From positions 1 to 64,000 of the forward strand of contig NZ_BBAG01000003.1 of the NCBI RefSeq assembly GCF_001311135.1: a stretch of DNA of 64,000 nt, written 5' to 3'. Source of the stretch: Secundilactobacillus paracollinoides DSM 15502 = JCM 11969 (GTDB lineage: Bacteria > Bacillota > Bacilli > Lactobacillales > Lactobacillaceae). Below are positions 51,107-59,027 of this stretch, piece after piece. The notes below the pieces were generated by a model that worked only from the letters and a program-made list of their open reading frames with translations, made no database searches and was not told the DNA's origin. The first letter of the stretch is position 1, and the number at the start of each line of letters is the position of its first letter. A program made the position numbers and the translations under genes.

Positions 51107-51736
51107 ATGACAAAATCTTCAGAGACAAAACAACTCTCCATTTTGCAATATATTTATGACCAAACACAGGAACACGGATACCCGCCGACCGTTAGAGAAA
51201 TCGGGGAAGCTGTTGGCCTTAGCTCAACATCGACCGTCCACGGCCACATTGCCCGCCTCACCAAAAAGGGGTACCTCATTAAAGACCCGACCAAGCCCCG
51301 GGCACTAGAAGTCACCGATATGGGGATCGACGCACTAGGTATCCAACTGACCCCAACAAAGATTCCAGTGCTTGGTACCGTTACTGCTGGACAGCCAATC
51401 TTGGCCGTCCAAGAAGCAGTGGACTACTTCCCCATTCCTGACGAACTTGAAGACGAGGCCAGTGACCTCTTTATGCTGACGATTCGCGGGGAGTCAATGA
51501 TCAACGATGCTATTTTAAATGGCGATAAGGTCATCGTTAAAAAACAATCAGGCGCAGATAATGGCGACATTGTCATCGCCATGACTGAGGATAATGAAGC
51601 GACCTGCAAGCGGTTCTACAAAGAAAAGAATTACTACCGTCTGCAACCGGCAAACGACACCATGGCGCCCATTATTTTGGACAGTGTCACCATTTTGGGT
51701 AAGGTCATTGGCGTTTATCGTGACCACATTCAATAA
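51107..51736 (+). CDS. lexA: SOS repressor LexA
   Basis: A 209-residue repressor of DNA-damage genes. Winged helix with [20 protein letters not shown] and [15 protein letters not shown] (about 8-50); Ala-Gly cleavage site in VTAGQP (about 92); catalytic Ser in RGESMIND and Lys in DKVIVKKQ for RecA-stimulated self-cleavage. Intact. An SOS box in its promoter indicates autoregulation. Confidence 0.97.
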   Translation: MTKSSETKQLSILQYIYDQTQEHGYPPTVREIGEAVGLSSTSTVHGHIARLTKKGYLIKDPTKPRALEVTDMGIDALGIQLTPTKIPVLGTVTAGQPILAVQEAVDYFPIPDELEDEASDLFMLTIRGESMINDAILNGDKVIVKKQSGADNGDIVIAMTEDNEATCKRFYKEKNYYRLQPANDTMAPIILDSVTILGKVIGVYRDHIQ

Positions 51737-51751
51737 ATTGACTTACACCTT

Positions 51752-51792
51752 AAAAAGACCCTAGCCATCGTTTGACGGCTAGAGTCTTTTTA
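51752..51792. terminator. terminator between convergent lexA and mvaS
   Basis: AAAAGAC-CTAGCC pairs with GGCTAG-GTCTTTT. Confidence 0.85.
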
Positions 51793-51801
51793 CTGTCTTA
51801 A

Positions 51802-52965
51802 TTATGCTTGCCGATCAACGTACTGGCGCTGGTCATGCCTGATGCCGGTCAACACGAATCTGGCATCATCAGCTCGGGTATCTAACAACACGTCATGCGC
51901 GGGCAACTGCTGCTGAAATTGTTGTTCGTATGCTGCCACGGAACATTCACGACGCTGTTTAAAGTAGGCGTCAAACCAATTCCGCAAGTTTAACTGTGGC
52001 GTATCCTGAACCAACGTACCGCTATAGAACTCACCCTCAGCACCGGAACCATAGCTGAATAACCCGATCCGGTCGCCCGCCGTTAATTCAGCATTAGCGA
52101 GTAACGAGATTAAACTTAAATATAATGACCCTGTGTAGAGATTACCGACCCGCCGGTTATAGGCACGACTCGCTTCAAAGTTTGCCTTTAATATTGCTTG
52201 TTGTTGCTCACTAGCCTCAGGCAAGACTGCTCGTAACCCCTTCAATCCCATCTTTGTAAATGGCAAATGATAGGTCAGTGCTGTAAAGTCCGCAATCGTT
52301 CGGCCAGTTTGTGCACAGTAGTCGTGGAAGACCGCCTTGAAAAAATCGACATAAATGTTTTCCGAATAACGTCCATCTACTAGGGCTTCCGTCCGGTATA
52401 ATGGCCGCCAAAAGTCCATGACGTCTTCAGAACGAAAACTAGTCGCATCATCAAGCGCCAAAATTTGTGGGTCAGCCGCAATCGTCATGGCCACTGCCCC
52501 ACCACCCTGGGTCACTTCACCAGGCGTATTTAAACCGTAACGCGCAATGTCGGCGCCAATAACGAGCACTTGTTTATCCGGATTGGCCCGGACGAAATCC
52601 TTGGCTGTTTGCACACCAAAGGTCGCCCCATAACAAGCCTGCTTGACCTCAATCGCTCTGATCTGGTCTGGCAGCTGTAACAACCGTTTCACATACATCG
52701 CTGCCGATTTTGAATGGTCAATACCCGACTCCGTGCCAAAAATCACCATTGCGATCTTATCGCGATTATCGTCTGTTATGATCTGGCTGGCTGCACTCGC
52801 CGCCATAGTCACAACATCTTGGGTAACTGGAATCACAACCTGCTCACTCTGGCCGATCCCAATGAGATACTTATTGGGATCTTCATTGCGGGCCTGCGCC
52901 AACGCTGTCAGGTCTAAATACTGGTTTGGGGCATAAAAGCCAATCTGATCAATTCCTACTTGCAT
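51802..52965 (-). CDS. mvaS: hydroxymethylglutaryl-CoA synthase
   Basis: A 387-residue thiolase-fold enzyme joining acetyl-CoA and acetoacetyl-CoA to HMG-CoA, the first committed step of the mevalonate pathway that lactobacilli use for isoprenoids. The nucleophile Cys lies in EVKQACYGATFGV (about residue 111); the catalytic His is in ALTYHLPFTKMG and YGSGAEGEFYSG is the C-terminal family block. Intact. Supplies precursors for UppS. Confidence 0.95.
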   Translation of the reverse strand: MQVGIDQIGFYAPNQYLDLTALAQARNEDPNKYLIGIGQSEQVVIPVTQDVVTMAASAASQIITDDNRDKIAMVIFGTESGIDHSKSAAMYVKRLLQLPDQIRAIEVKQACYGATFGVQTAKDFVRANPDKQVLVIGADIARYGLNTPGEVTQGGGAVAMTIAADPQILALDDATSFRSEDVMDFWRPLYRTEALVDGRYSENIYVDFFKAVFHDYCAQTGRTIADFTALTYHLPFTKMGLKGLRAVLPEASEQQQAILKANFEASRAYNRRVGNLYTGSLYLSLISLLANAELTAGDRIGLFSYGSGAEGEFYSGTLVQDTPQLNLRNWFDAYFKQRRECSVAAYEQQFQQQLPAHDVLLDTRADDARFVLTGIRHDQRQYVDRQA

Positions 52966-52978
52966 GTTCTGTGCTCCT

Positions 52979-53380
52979 TTAATCTAATTGTCCATATCCT
53001 AAATAATGATAATTATAATCCATTCCGTGCGTATAAAGCGCAAATGCTGCCTCTCGTTCATCCGCAAATGTCACAACTATGGCTGGGGTCGCCCATGACG
53101 AATACCCCCAAAACACGGTGTCATCATAATCGTAGCTGTCATTGGGCCGCCGATGAAAGCCCTGGGTGACATCCCAAACGGTCCCGTGGGTGCGCACCCA
53201 GTCTTCAGCCAGACCAGCCTTAACTTCTAATAATTGCTCTGAATTATCATTGACCAGCGTGTATAACCGACGCCAATCAATTTGCCAGTCATGCAAGTGC
53301 GGCCTATCCTGTGAGTTGCTATATACAGATGACTGTGAGATTAAGTTTAATTGAATTGGTGTTAACTCTGAAAACCGCAT
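52979..53380 (-). CDS. hypothetical protein, aromatic-rich
   Basis: A 133-residue soluble protein, unusually rich in Tyr, Trp and His (DWQIDWRRLYTL, DYDDTVFWGYSSWATP, HGMDYNYHYLGYGQLD). No recognised domain or signal. RBS GAGG 7 nt before ATG. It lies 13 bp upstream of mvaS on the same strand and may share its transcript, but no functional link is evident. Confidence 0.75.
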   Translation of the reverse strand: MRFSELTPIQLNLISQSSVYSNSQDRPHLHDWQIDWRRLYTLVNDNSEQLLEVKAGLAEDWVRTHGTVWDVTQGFHRRPNDSYDYDDTVFWGYSSWATPAIVVTFADEREAAFALYTHGMDYNYHYLGYGQLD

Positions 53381-53462
53381 TCGTTTTCCTCCCGAATCGC
53401 GACTTGTAATGTCAGCTCACCATGCTAGAATAACTTTAACACTTAATGTGAGGATGTGTCCT

Positions 53463-53676
53463 GTGAGACTTCTAACTTCAAACACTTATAATATTTTAAT
53501 TGCTGTTTTAATCATCGTCTGCGGGCTAGTTGGTGCGCACTATGCAGAACAGTCTTCACTGCGGCACTGGTTGCGCGCGTTATCGCTTGTAGCTGCCGTC
53601 TTCCTTGTTTTTATTCGGAGCGGTTTGGCTTGGATTAGTTGTGACCTACAACGGGTTTAACCCCATCGTCAATTAA
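53463..53676 (+). CDS. small two-helix membrane protein (frameshift)
   Basis: About 70 residues from GTG 53463 (GAGG 9 nt upstream). First helix ILIAVLIIVCGLVGAHYA; second helix WLRALSLVAAVFLFLFGAVW after correcting one extra base near 53605, ending VTYNGFNPIVN. Without the correction the second helix is lost. Function unknown. Confidence 0.6.
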
Positions 53677-53787
53677 ACAAGTGTCAGACTTTAATCCAAA
53701 TCACTTGTTAATGAAAGCGTCATTATATTAAATTTAGAGTGTGTGTAGCGATTACACAACCAATTTGAGAATGTTGAGGTGTTCAAT

Positions 53788-54054
53788 TTGAAAAGTACAA
53801 AAGTACGTGTCATTGCTAACGGTGGCCTAACTGGCGACACTGTTAACCAACTTACCAATGAATTATCAAAGTTTACCTTTAAGATTATGCTCAAGTATAA
53901 CGGTACCACCACTATCGCTAACAGCAGTTTGGGTGTCATGAGTCTGGGTGTTCCAGCTGATGCCGAAGTTGAGATCAGCGTTGAAGGTGACGATGCGCAG
54001 CTACAAGAAGTCATCACGGCATTAACTGACAAGCAATTCGTCAAGACACTTTAA
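53788..54054 (+). CDS. HPr-like protein lacking the phosphorylatable histidine
   Basis: About 88 residues from TTG 53788 (GAGG 8 nt upstream). The HPr fold is clear from KVRVIANGGLTGDTVNQL and the Ser46-type block IANSSLGVMSLGVPADAEVE, then QLQEVITAL. The His15 segment of HPr (GLHARPA) is replaced by GLTGDTV, so it cannot carry PTS phosphate. This resembles the logic of B. subtilis Crh, which keeps only the regulatory Ser. A role as a Ser-phosphorylated co-regulator or decoy is inferred. First of three close genes. Confidence 0.8.
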   Translation: MKSTKVRVIANGGLTGDTVNQLTNELSKFTFKIMLKYNGTTTIANSSLGVMSLGVPADAEVEISVEGDDAQLQEVITALTDKQFVKTL

Positions 54055-54090
54055 GCACTCGCATTCGCTAACCGTATTGGAGGGATCACG

Positions 54091-54456
54091 TTGAATCAAT
54101 ACACTATTAACTTTAGTAATCGTGTGACGCACGAAACGGTCACCATTTCGTACAAGATTATTTTGGCCGATCCCGAAGAACACAAAAGTATCACCCAAGT
54201 CGGCAGCGTCTCCTACCAACGGTTCGCCTCACAGCATATTTTCTTTCAGTCTGGCCAACCAGCGCTCAACCTCATCCGTGATATTGACGACGCGATGGAC
54301 GCGGACAAATACCGTCTCGCTACGATCAATTTTGCTTCCAGCGAAGATGAACACGTTCTAAAAGTCCCCTCGAAGGAAGCAATCGTTCAAGTTGTCGCTG
54401 AACATCAGGGTGACTCACCACAGATCAAGGTCGCGCACCAACTGCTCCTTGGCTAA
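54091..54456 (+). CDS. hypothetical protein in the HPr-like operon
   Basis: A 121-residue protein from TTG 54091 with GGAGGGA 5-6 nt upstream. Beta-rich N-terminus (MNQYTINFSNRVTHETVTIS), IDDAMDADKYRLATINFAS and a C-terminal helix. No signal peptide, membrane helix or known motif. 36 bp after the HPr-like gene and 22 bp before the next, so cotranscribed and probably functionally tied. Confidence 0.75.
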   Translation: MNQYTINFSNRVTHETVTISYKIILADPEEHKSITQVGSVSYQRFASQHIFFQSGQPALNLIRDIDDAMDADKYRLATINFASSEDEHVLKVPSKEAIVQVVAEHQGDSPQIKVAHQLLLG

Positions 54457-54478
54457 TTCAAATAGGAGGCTGTAACTT

Positions 54479-54610
54479 ATGGCAGATGCCAGCTTTGAAA
54501 CAACGTACAGTACCTTTATCGATGCCTTTACAAAGCTCGATTATGATCAACAGCAACAGGTTCTTCAAGCCCTTAATGAGTTGTCGGCAGCAAGAAAGAA
54601 CCGTCATTAA
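54479..54610 (+). CDS. 43-residue protein in the HPr-like operon
   Basis: MADASFETTYSTFIDAFTKL followed by a helical Gln-rich segment (DYDQQQQVLQALNELSAAR) and a basic end KNRH. RBS AGGAGGC 7 nt before the ATG and a strong terminator directly after support expression. Predicted to be one or two amphipathic helices. Function unknown. Confidence 0.7.
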   Translation: MADASFETTYSTFIDAFTKLDYDQQQQVLQALNELSAARKNRH

Positions 54611-54633
54611 ATTAATTGTATATAGCAATAGTG

Positions 54634-54667
54634 AAAAAGGCTGGTATTCCTGATACCAGCCTTTTTC
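54634..54667 (+). terminator. terminator of the HPr-like operon
   Basis: AAAAAGGCTGGTAT pairs with ATACCAGCCTTTTT. Confidence 0.9.
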
Positions 54668-54765
54668 CTTTTATTAGCAATACTCACCGCAATAACCATC
54701 AAGCAATTATTATCGTTATCTTGCGTTGAAGCGTATACTGAACATAAAGGGAGGTCCTCATTACC

Positions 54766-54921
54766 ATGACCGAAGAACCAAAGAAATCGACCTTTAAAAA
54801 AATCGCACGAGGCGTTCGTGGCACCTGTCCACAATGTCGCCGTCCAATGACAATCTATCACGGCATCAACCACTGTCCTTCATGTGGCTATATTTTTAAA
54901 TCTAATTTTGACCCTAAATAA
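54766..54921 (+). CDS. small zinc-ribbon protein
   Basis: A 51-residue protein: Lys-rich start (MTEEPKKSTFKKIARG), then CPQC-N12-CPSCGY, a four-Cys zinc ribbon, ending KSNFDPK. RBS GGGAGG; promoter TATACT at 54734-54739. Flanked by terminators on both sides. Probably binds nucleic acid or a protein partner; no family recognised. Confidence 0.8.
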   Translation: MTEEPKKSTFKKIARGVRGTCPQCRRPMTIYHGINHCPSCGYIFKSNFDPK

Positions 54922-54927
54922 CCACCT

Positions 54928-54978
54928 AAAAATGATCCAGCTGACACCCCTTTTGGCCGTCGAGCTGGATCATTTTTG
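54928..54978. terminator. terminator after the zinc-ribbon gene
   Basis: AAAATGATCCAGCT pairs with AGCTGGATCATTTT. Confidence 0.85.
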
Positions 54979-55064
54979 AGTCTTATTTTTTAGCTTTAGT
55001 CACGACTACACGGTATCCTGGTGGGCAATGTGAAAAGCTGCTTATTGGTTGTCCCTGCTGTTGG

Positions 55065-55507
55065 TTACGCCTCCGGATCTTCTTGCGCATTGACCACCAG
55101 CACCCGAACAGTGGCGTGGCGCACCACATAGGCAGTGGTCGATCCAATGAGTAACCGATTGATTGCATCCGCCCCCGATTTACCAATCACGATCAGATCA
55201 ATGTCTTCACTCTGACAATAATCCACAATGACATTTTTCGGGATACCCGTTTTGATCACACTCGTTGTCTGAATACCGGCCTTATCAGTGATTGCCCGCC
55301 TTGAGCGAGTAATCTTTCTGCCCGCTCACGATAATCTTTTGTAATATCTGTTGCAATGCTCCCTGACGCTGCAATCCAGTTACTATTGTTCACCACTGTC
55401 AGTAACGTTAGTTTCGCGCCAAAAACACGACTTAGTTCAATAGCTTCTTGAAGCGCCTGATTTGAATTTGCACTGCCATCTAAGGGGACTAAAATGTGTT
55501 GATACAT
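55065..55507 (-). CDS. universal stress protein, UspA family (frameshift)
   Basis: About 147 residues. N-terminus YQHILVPLDGSANSNQALQE; ATP-binding motif GKSGADAINRLLIGSTTAYV with VLVVNAQ at the end, the G-2x-G-9x-G-S/T form of nucleotide-binding UspA proteins. A G4 run read as G3 near 55302 splits it. ATG 55507 has AAAGGAG 8 nt upstream. Usually induced by starvation or acid stress; no partner gene here. Confidence 0.92.
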
Positions 55508-55794
55508 TATCATGACTCCTTTCGGTAGGTACTGCCGCCGGGTGTCTGTTCTCGCTGTTTCATCCTATAGTGTTATTATCACCAAATAATGCCAGAATAG
55601 CAATGTAAATGCCCACGTTTTCATCCCATTATTTTCCCAATTTGGAACACTATCGCCAACGAGAAAAACAGACAGTTATTAGTAAACTGTCTCGTTTATG
55701 AAATTTTCATCATCTCGAGTCATTAACGCTAGCAATTCCGCTCAGAATCAGTTACATTAGAGCATGTGATTTCTTTGCAAAGGAGTGTTTACAA

Positions 55795-56343
55795 ATGCAA
55801 TTAACAAAAGCAACCATCGCCGATTTAGACAATATCATGGCGATTTTAAGTGACGGGCGTGATCAGCTCGCGGAAAAAGGTGTCGACCAGTGGCAGGGGG
55901 ACTACCCTTCCGCTGACCAAATCACTGACGACATCAATCACGGCTTTGCATATCTTGCCCATGCCGACGATAACCAAACAGTTGGGGCGATCGCAATCGT
56001 CACAGCACCAGACCATTCATACGATACCATGACGGGCGACTGGCTGAATCATAACGACAACTACCTGGTGATTCACCGGGTCGCTATCCATTCAAACCAC
56101 GGTGGCAAAGGCTATGCAACGCAACTATTTGAAAGTGTGATCAGTCACGTTGAGGCCAACCACCCTGAAATCGATAGTATTCGCATTGATACCCACGCCG
56201 ATAATAAGGCCATGCAACACCTGATCGATAAAATGAACTTCACTAAAGTCGGTGAAATTTACGGCGTCTATCACAAGGATGATATTAGTTACGTATATGA
56301 ACGACTGACGTCTAATCCAAAAACGATGCCCCATGCCAGCTAA
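55795..56343 (+). CDS. GNAT-family N-acetyltransferase
   Basis: A 182-residue acetyl-CoA-dependent transferase: VIHRVAIHSNHGGKGYATQL is motif A, with the acetyl-CoA pyrophosphate loop HGGKGYA (about residue 102), and IRIDTHADNKAMQHLIDKMN is motif B, followed by FTKVGEIY. Intact, single gene with a terminator at 56353. Substrate (protein N-terminus, antibiotic or polyamine) unknown. Confidence 0.9.
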   Translation: MQLTKATIADLDNIMAILSDGRDQLAEKGVDQWQGDYPSADQITDDINHGFAYLAHADDNQTVGAIAIVTAPDHSYDTMTGDWLNHNDNYLVIHRVAIHSNHGGKGYATQLFESVISHVEANHPEIDSIRIDTHADNKAMQHLIDKMNFTKVGEIYGVYHKDDISYVYERLTSNPKTMPHAS

Positions 56344-56352
56344 ATTCACCAC

Positions 56353-56385
56353 CAACGTCTGAGAGATGATCTCAGACGTTTTTTA
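56353..56385 (+). terminator. terminator of the GNAT gene
   Basis: AACGTCTGAGA-GATGA-TCTCAGACGTT followed by TTTT. Confidence 0.9.
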
Positions 56386-56827
56386 TGCACATATTCTTTT
56401 GATGACACAAAAAAAGCCCATTCCTCACGGGAATCGACATCTTTTGGTAGTTGAGAATAAGTACGTTCGTACTGGAAAGTATGTTGACAAGAATACACCC
56501 AATAAATTTATTTGTAAACAATTTGTACGATAATTTTCGACTTTTAAAGCGCTATCATCTTGTTTTTTGGCAATATTAACTTTTGTGTTGGCAAAACAAC
56601 TCGCCGAATCCCTTTTTTCAACCCATGCTAAATAAAAAGCGCGCCCACCACACCGGTGAACACGCTTAACCATTTATTTACCTAACATGAGTCCCATTGT
56701 ACTCAAGTTATTATGTCATTTTATGCCGGTTTCTACTAAATTTCAAGAGGTGTTTTGTACTGGTATTGCCAGTTGAGACAGTATTTCAATCAAGCCGTAC
56801 TTTGCCTAATAGAATGCTGATTTAAGC
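56386..56827. other. 442-bp intergenic region, no gene seen
   Basis: AT-rich with no ORF that has an RBS and plausible composition. It contains short inverted segments (for example AAGTACGTTCGTACTGG near 56458) but nothing that matches repeat families A or B. Confidence 0.4.
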
Positions 56828-56857
56828 TTGTTTTAAGGCCATCGAAGTTATTATAAT
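56828..56857 (+). promoter_or_regulatory. promoter of the 2-hydroxyacid dehydrogenase
   Basis: TTGTTT (56828-56833), 18-bp spacer, perfect TATAAT (56852-56857). Confidence 0.6.
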
Positions 56858-56975
56858 AGTGACAATCACTAATCACTAAACTGAACTTAAATATCGCTAT
56901 AGGTGTGTTCACTTCAACAATATCGCTATCAACAGTGCTATTCTTGAACCGCATCTAGGCAAAAGGATGCGTAAT

Positions 56976-57922
56976 ATGACCGAAAAAATAATTATGCCTG
57001 CCGTGGCAGACGACCTCACCGACCATTACCTGACAAAGCAGGGCTTTGAAGTCTTGACCGTTGACAATCCAGACGCAGAAAATATCCTAGCGACTGCTCC
57101 GGACGCTGCCGCCGTCATGATGATCAGCAATAAAATTCCCAATTCGTTGTACGATAAAATGCCCAACTTAAAAATTATCGCTCGGCGCGGTGTTGGGTAC
57201 GACAATATTGACGTCGCATTTGCTGCGAAAAAAGGGGTTTGGGTAACGAATACGCCCGGTGCCAACGCTGTCAGTGTTGCTGAGGCTGCTGTTCTGGATA
57301 TCATGCTGATGGCCCGGCAATTCGATGCCATTTCAAAAAAAACTGCGCGCCGGCGACTGGACTGGTGGTTACCACATCATGGGGCATGATTTAATTGGGG
57401 CAACAGTTGGTATTGTTGGTTACGGCCATATCGGTCAAGCAGTCGCCAAAATTTTAAGCAGTTTTGGCGTTACCGTTTTGATCTATAACCGGACCCACTA
57501 CGAGACCGCCTATGGCGAATATGTCGACTGGGACACCCTCTTTAAGACAGCCGACTTTGTAACCCTTCACCTCGCAGCTGTCCCAGAAACGACGAAAATC
57601 ATCAACGCGGAAACACTCGCTCTAATGAAGCCCACCGCCTCGCTAATTAATTTGGCCCGTGGTGCGATTGTAGACGAGAAAGCACTAGAGTAACTGCCCT
57701 ACGTGAGAAAAAGCTCGCAGGCGCCGCTTTAGACGTCTATGAGAAGGAACCCATCACCACGGACAATCCGCTTTTATCCTTGGACAACGTTTTCGTAACC
57801 CCTCACGTTGGATCCAACACCGTTGAATCCAACCAACGCATGGCTATGGGCGCTGCAAGATGATTGAACAGGTTCTTCGGGGGCAGAAACCGCAGTGGGC
57901 CGTGAATGCGCCTGAAGTGTAA
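56976..57922 (+). CDS. D-isomer-specific 2-hydroxyacid dehydrogenase (three frameshifts)
   Basis: About 316 residues, NAD(P)-dependent. Substrate domain with [14 protein letters not shown], Rossmann loop [16 protein letters not shown], catalytic Arg in [12 protein letters not shown] and the Glu/His region [10 protein letters not shown]...[12 protein letters not shown]. Frameshifts: an A7 run read as A8 near 57340, and single losses near 57691 and 57861. Related enzymes reduce glyoxylate, hydroxypyruvate or phosphoglycerate; it is distinct from the D-lactate enzyme at 43 kb. ATG 56976 lies 8 nt after AAAGG. Confidence 0.85.
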
Positions 57923-58008
57923 TTAATATAATTTAATTTCAAAAAAAAGACGCGCTTTACCTCTTTGTCAAAACCGTTAATCTCAATAGTTAATGATGAC
58001 TAAAACCC

Positions 58009-58036
58009 TTGCAAGTTATCTCAGTTTTGGTATAAT
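58009..58036 (+). promoter_or_regulatory. tRNA-Ser promoter
   Basis: TTGCAA (58009-58014), 16-bp spacer, TATAAT (58031-58036), 22 bp before the tRNA. Confidence 0.75.
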
Positions 58037-58057
58037 TATTTAGTGTTGTTAGTTAAT

Positions 58058-58144
58058 GGAGAGTTGGCAGAGTGGTAATGCACCGGACTCGAAATCCGGC
58101 GAACCGGCTAATACCGGCGCGCAGGTTCAAATCCTGTACTCTCC
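58058..58144 (+). tRNA. tRNA-Ser(CGA)
   Basis: Acceptor stem GGAGAGT/ACTCTCC, D-arm GCAGAGTGGTAATGC, anticodon stem CCGGA/TCCGG with loop CTCGAAA (anticodon CGA), long class II variable arm with CCGG/CCGG, and T-arm with GGTTCAAATCC. CCA is not encoded, and the base after the acceptor stem is T where most tRNA-Ser have G. Confidence 0.95.
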
Positions 58145-58153
58145 TTATATTTT

Positions 58154-58199
58154 TAAAGGTTTTGACGACCATTTGATGTGGTTGTCAAACCTTTTTTTG
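58154..58199 (+). terminator. terminator of tRNA-Ser
   Basis: AAAGGTTTTGAC pairs with GTCAAACCTTT, inner ACC/GGT, then TTTT. Confidence 0.8.
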
Positions 58200-58241
58200 T
58201 TTTTAATTCTGTCTCGTGTTGATGTGGGAATGAAACTATCA

Positions 58242-58299
58242 AAAAAGTGTGGTAAGTCTACTTGTCCAAATAGGATTTGTAAGCTTACCACACTTTTTA
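58242..58299. terminator. second hairpin with T run after tRNA-Ser
   Basis: AAAAAGTGTGGTAAG pairs perfectly with CTTACCACACTTTTT across a 27-nt loop; it can stop transcription from both sides. Confidence 0.65.
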
Positions 58300-58404
58300 T
58301 TCACGTTTTTCAATTTGATAATGATTATTTTAGCATTTGGATTTCTAGCAGTCGAGGTGAAATGCGTTCTGCAGCCATGGTGGCCACGTAACATGGCTTT
58401 GGGA

Positions 58405-58496
58405 AAAATGGCAGTTTAGGCATTTTTTGTTTTACTTTCTATTAGCCTCGAGCCGAAACGTGTTCCGCCCTCAAACCGCCTTGCTCCACACTCTTT
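58405..58496 (-). repeat. degenerate family A repeat after apt
   Basis: The head AGAGTGTGGAGCAAGGCGG starts within a base of the apt stop TAA, then jumps directly to the tail GGAACACGTTTCGGC; the main hairpin is missing and only a weak AAAAATG/CATTTTT pair remains. This looks like an internal deletion derivative. Confidence 0.75.
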
Positions 58497-59012
58497 AATA
58501 CTCCATCAAACTAAAAATATCATGCCCCTTAATCTTATCACGGCCATGAAGGTCCTTCAGTTCAATAATAAAGGCAGTTCCCACAACGATACCGCCAAGG
58601 TCTTCAACTAATTGAATCGTTGCAGCAATTGTGCCACCCGTTGCCAACAAGTCATCAGTCACTAAGACACGCTGACCTGGCTTGATTGCATCCTTGTGCA
58701 AGTACAAAGCACTTGTACCATATTCAAGGCTGTACGTTGCTTTAACAGTCTCTCGGGGTAACTTCCCTCCTTACGAGCTGGTGCAAAGCCAACGCCTAAT
58801 TCATAAGCGACTGGGCAACCCACGATGAACCCGCGAGCTTCTGGGCCCACAATCATTTCAACGTTCTTGCCACGCGCGTAGTCCACCAGCTGGTCAGTTG
58901 CATAACGGTAGGCTTCACCGTCTGCCATCAATGGGGAAATGTCCCGGAACATCACGCCGGGTTCTGGATAATCTGGAACAGTCGCGATGTATTGGGTTAA
59001 ATCAATTGCCAT
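58495..59012 (-). CDS. apt: adenine phosphoribosyltransferase (frameshift)
   Basis: About 172 residues; salvages adenine to AMP with PRPP. N-terminal [25 protein letters not shown] and the PRPP loop [19 protein letters not shown]4 run read as G3 near 58764 breaks [12 protein letters not shown]. It follows recJ by 15 bp on the minus strand, a recJ-apt pairing known in Firmicutes. Confidence 0.95.
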
Positions 59013-59027
59013 TTTAAATAAACTCCT

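Noticed and set aside
56386-56827. Decayed family B element
   Set aside because: Only the short string TTAAAGCGCTA is shared; no linker, 39-nt hairpin or inverted termini.
58056-58391. ORF of 111 codons starting at 58056
   Set aside because: It runs through the tRNA-Ser gene and two terminators; no RBS.
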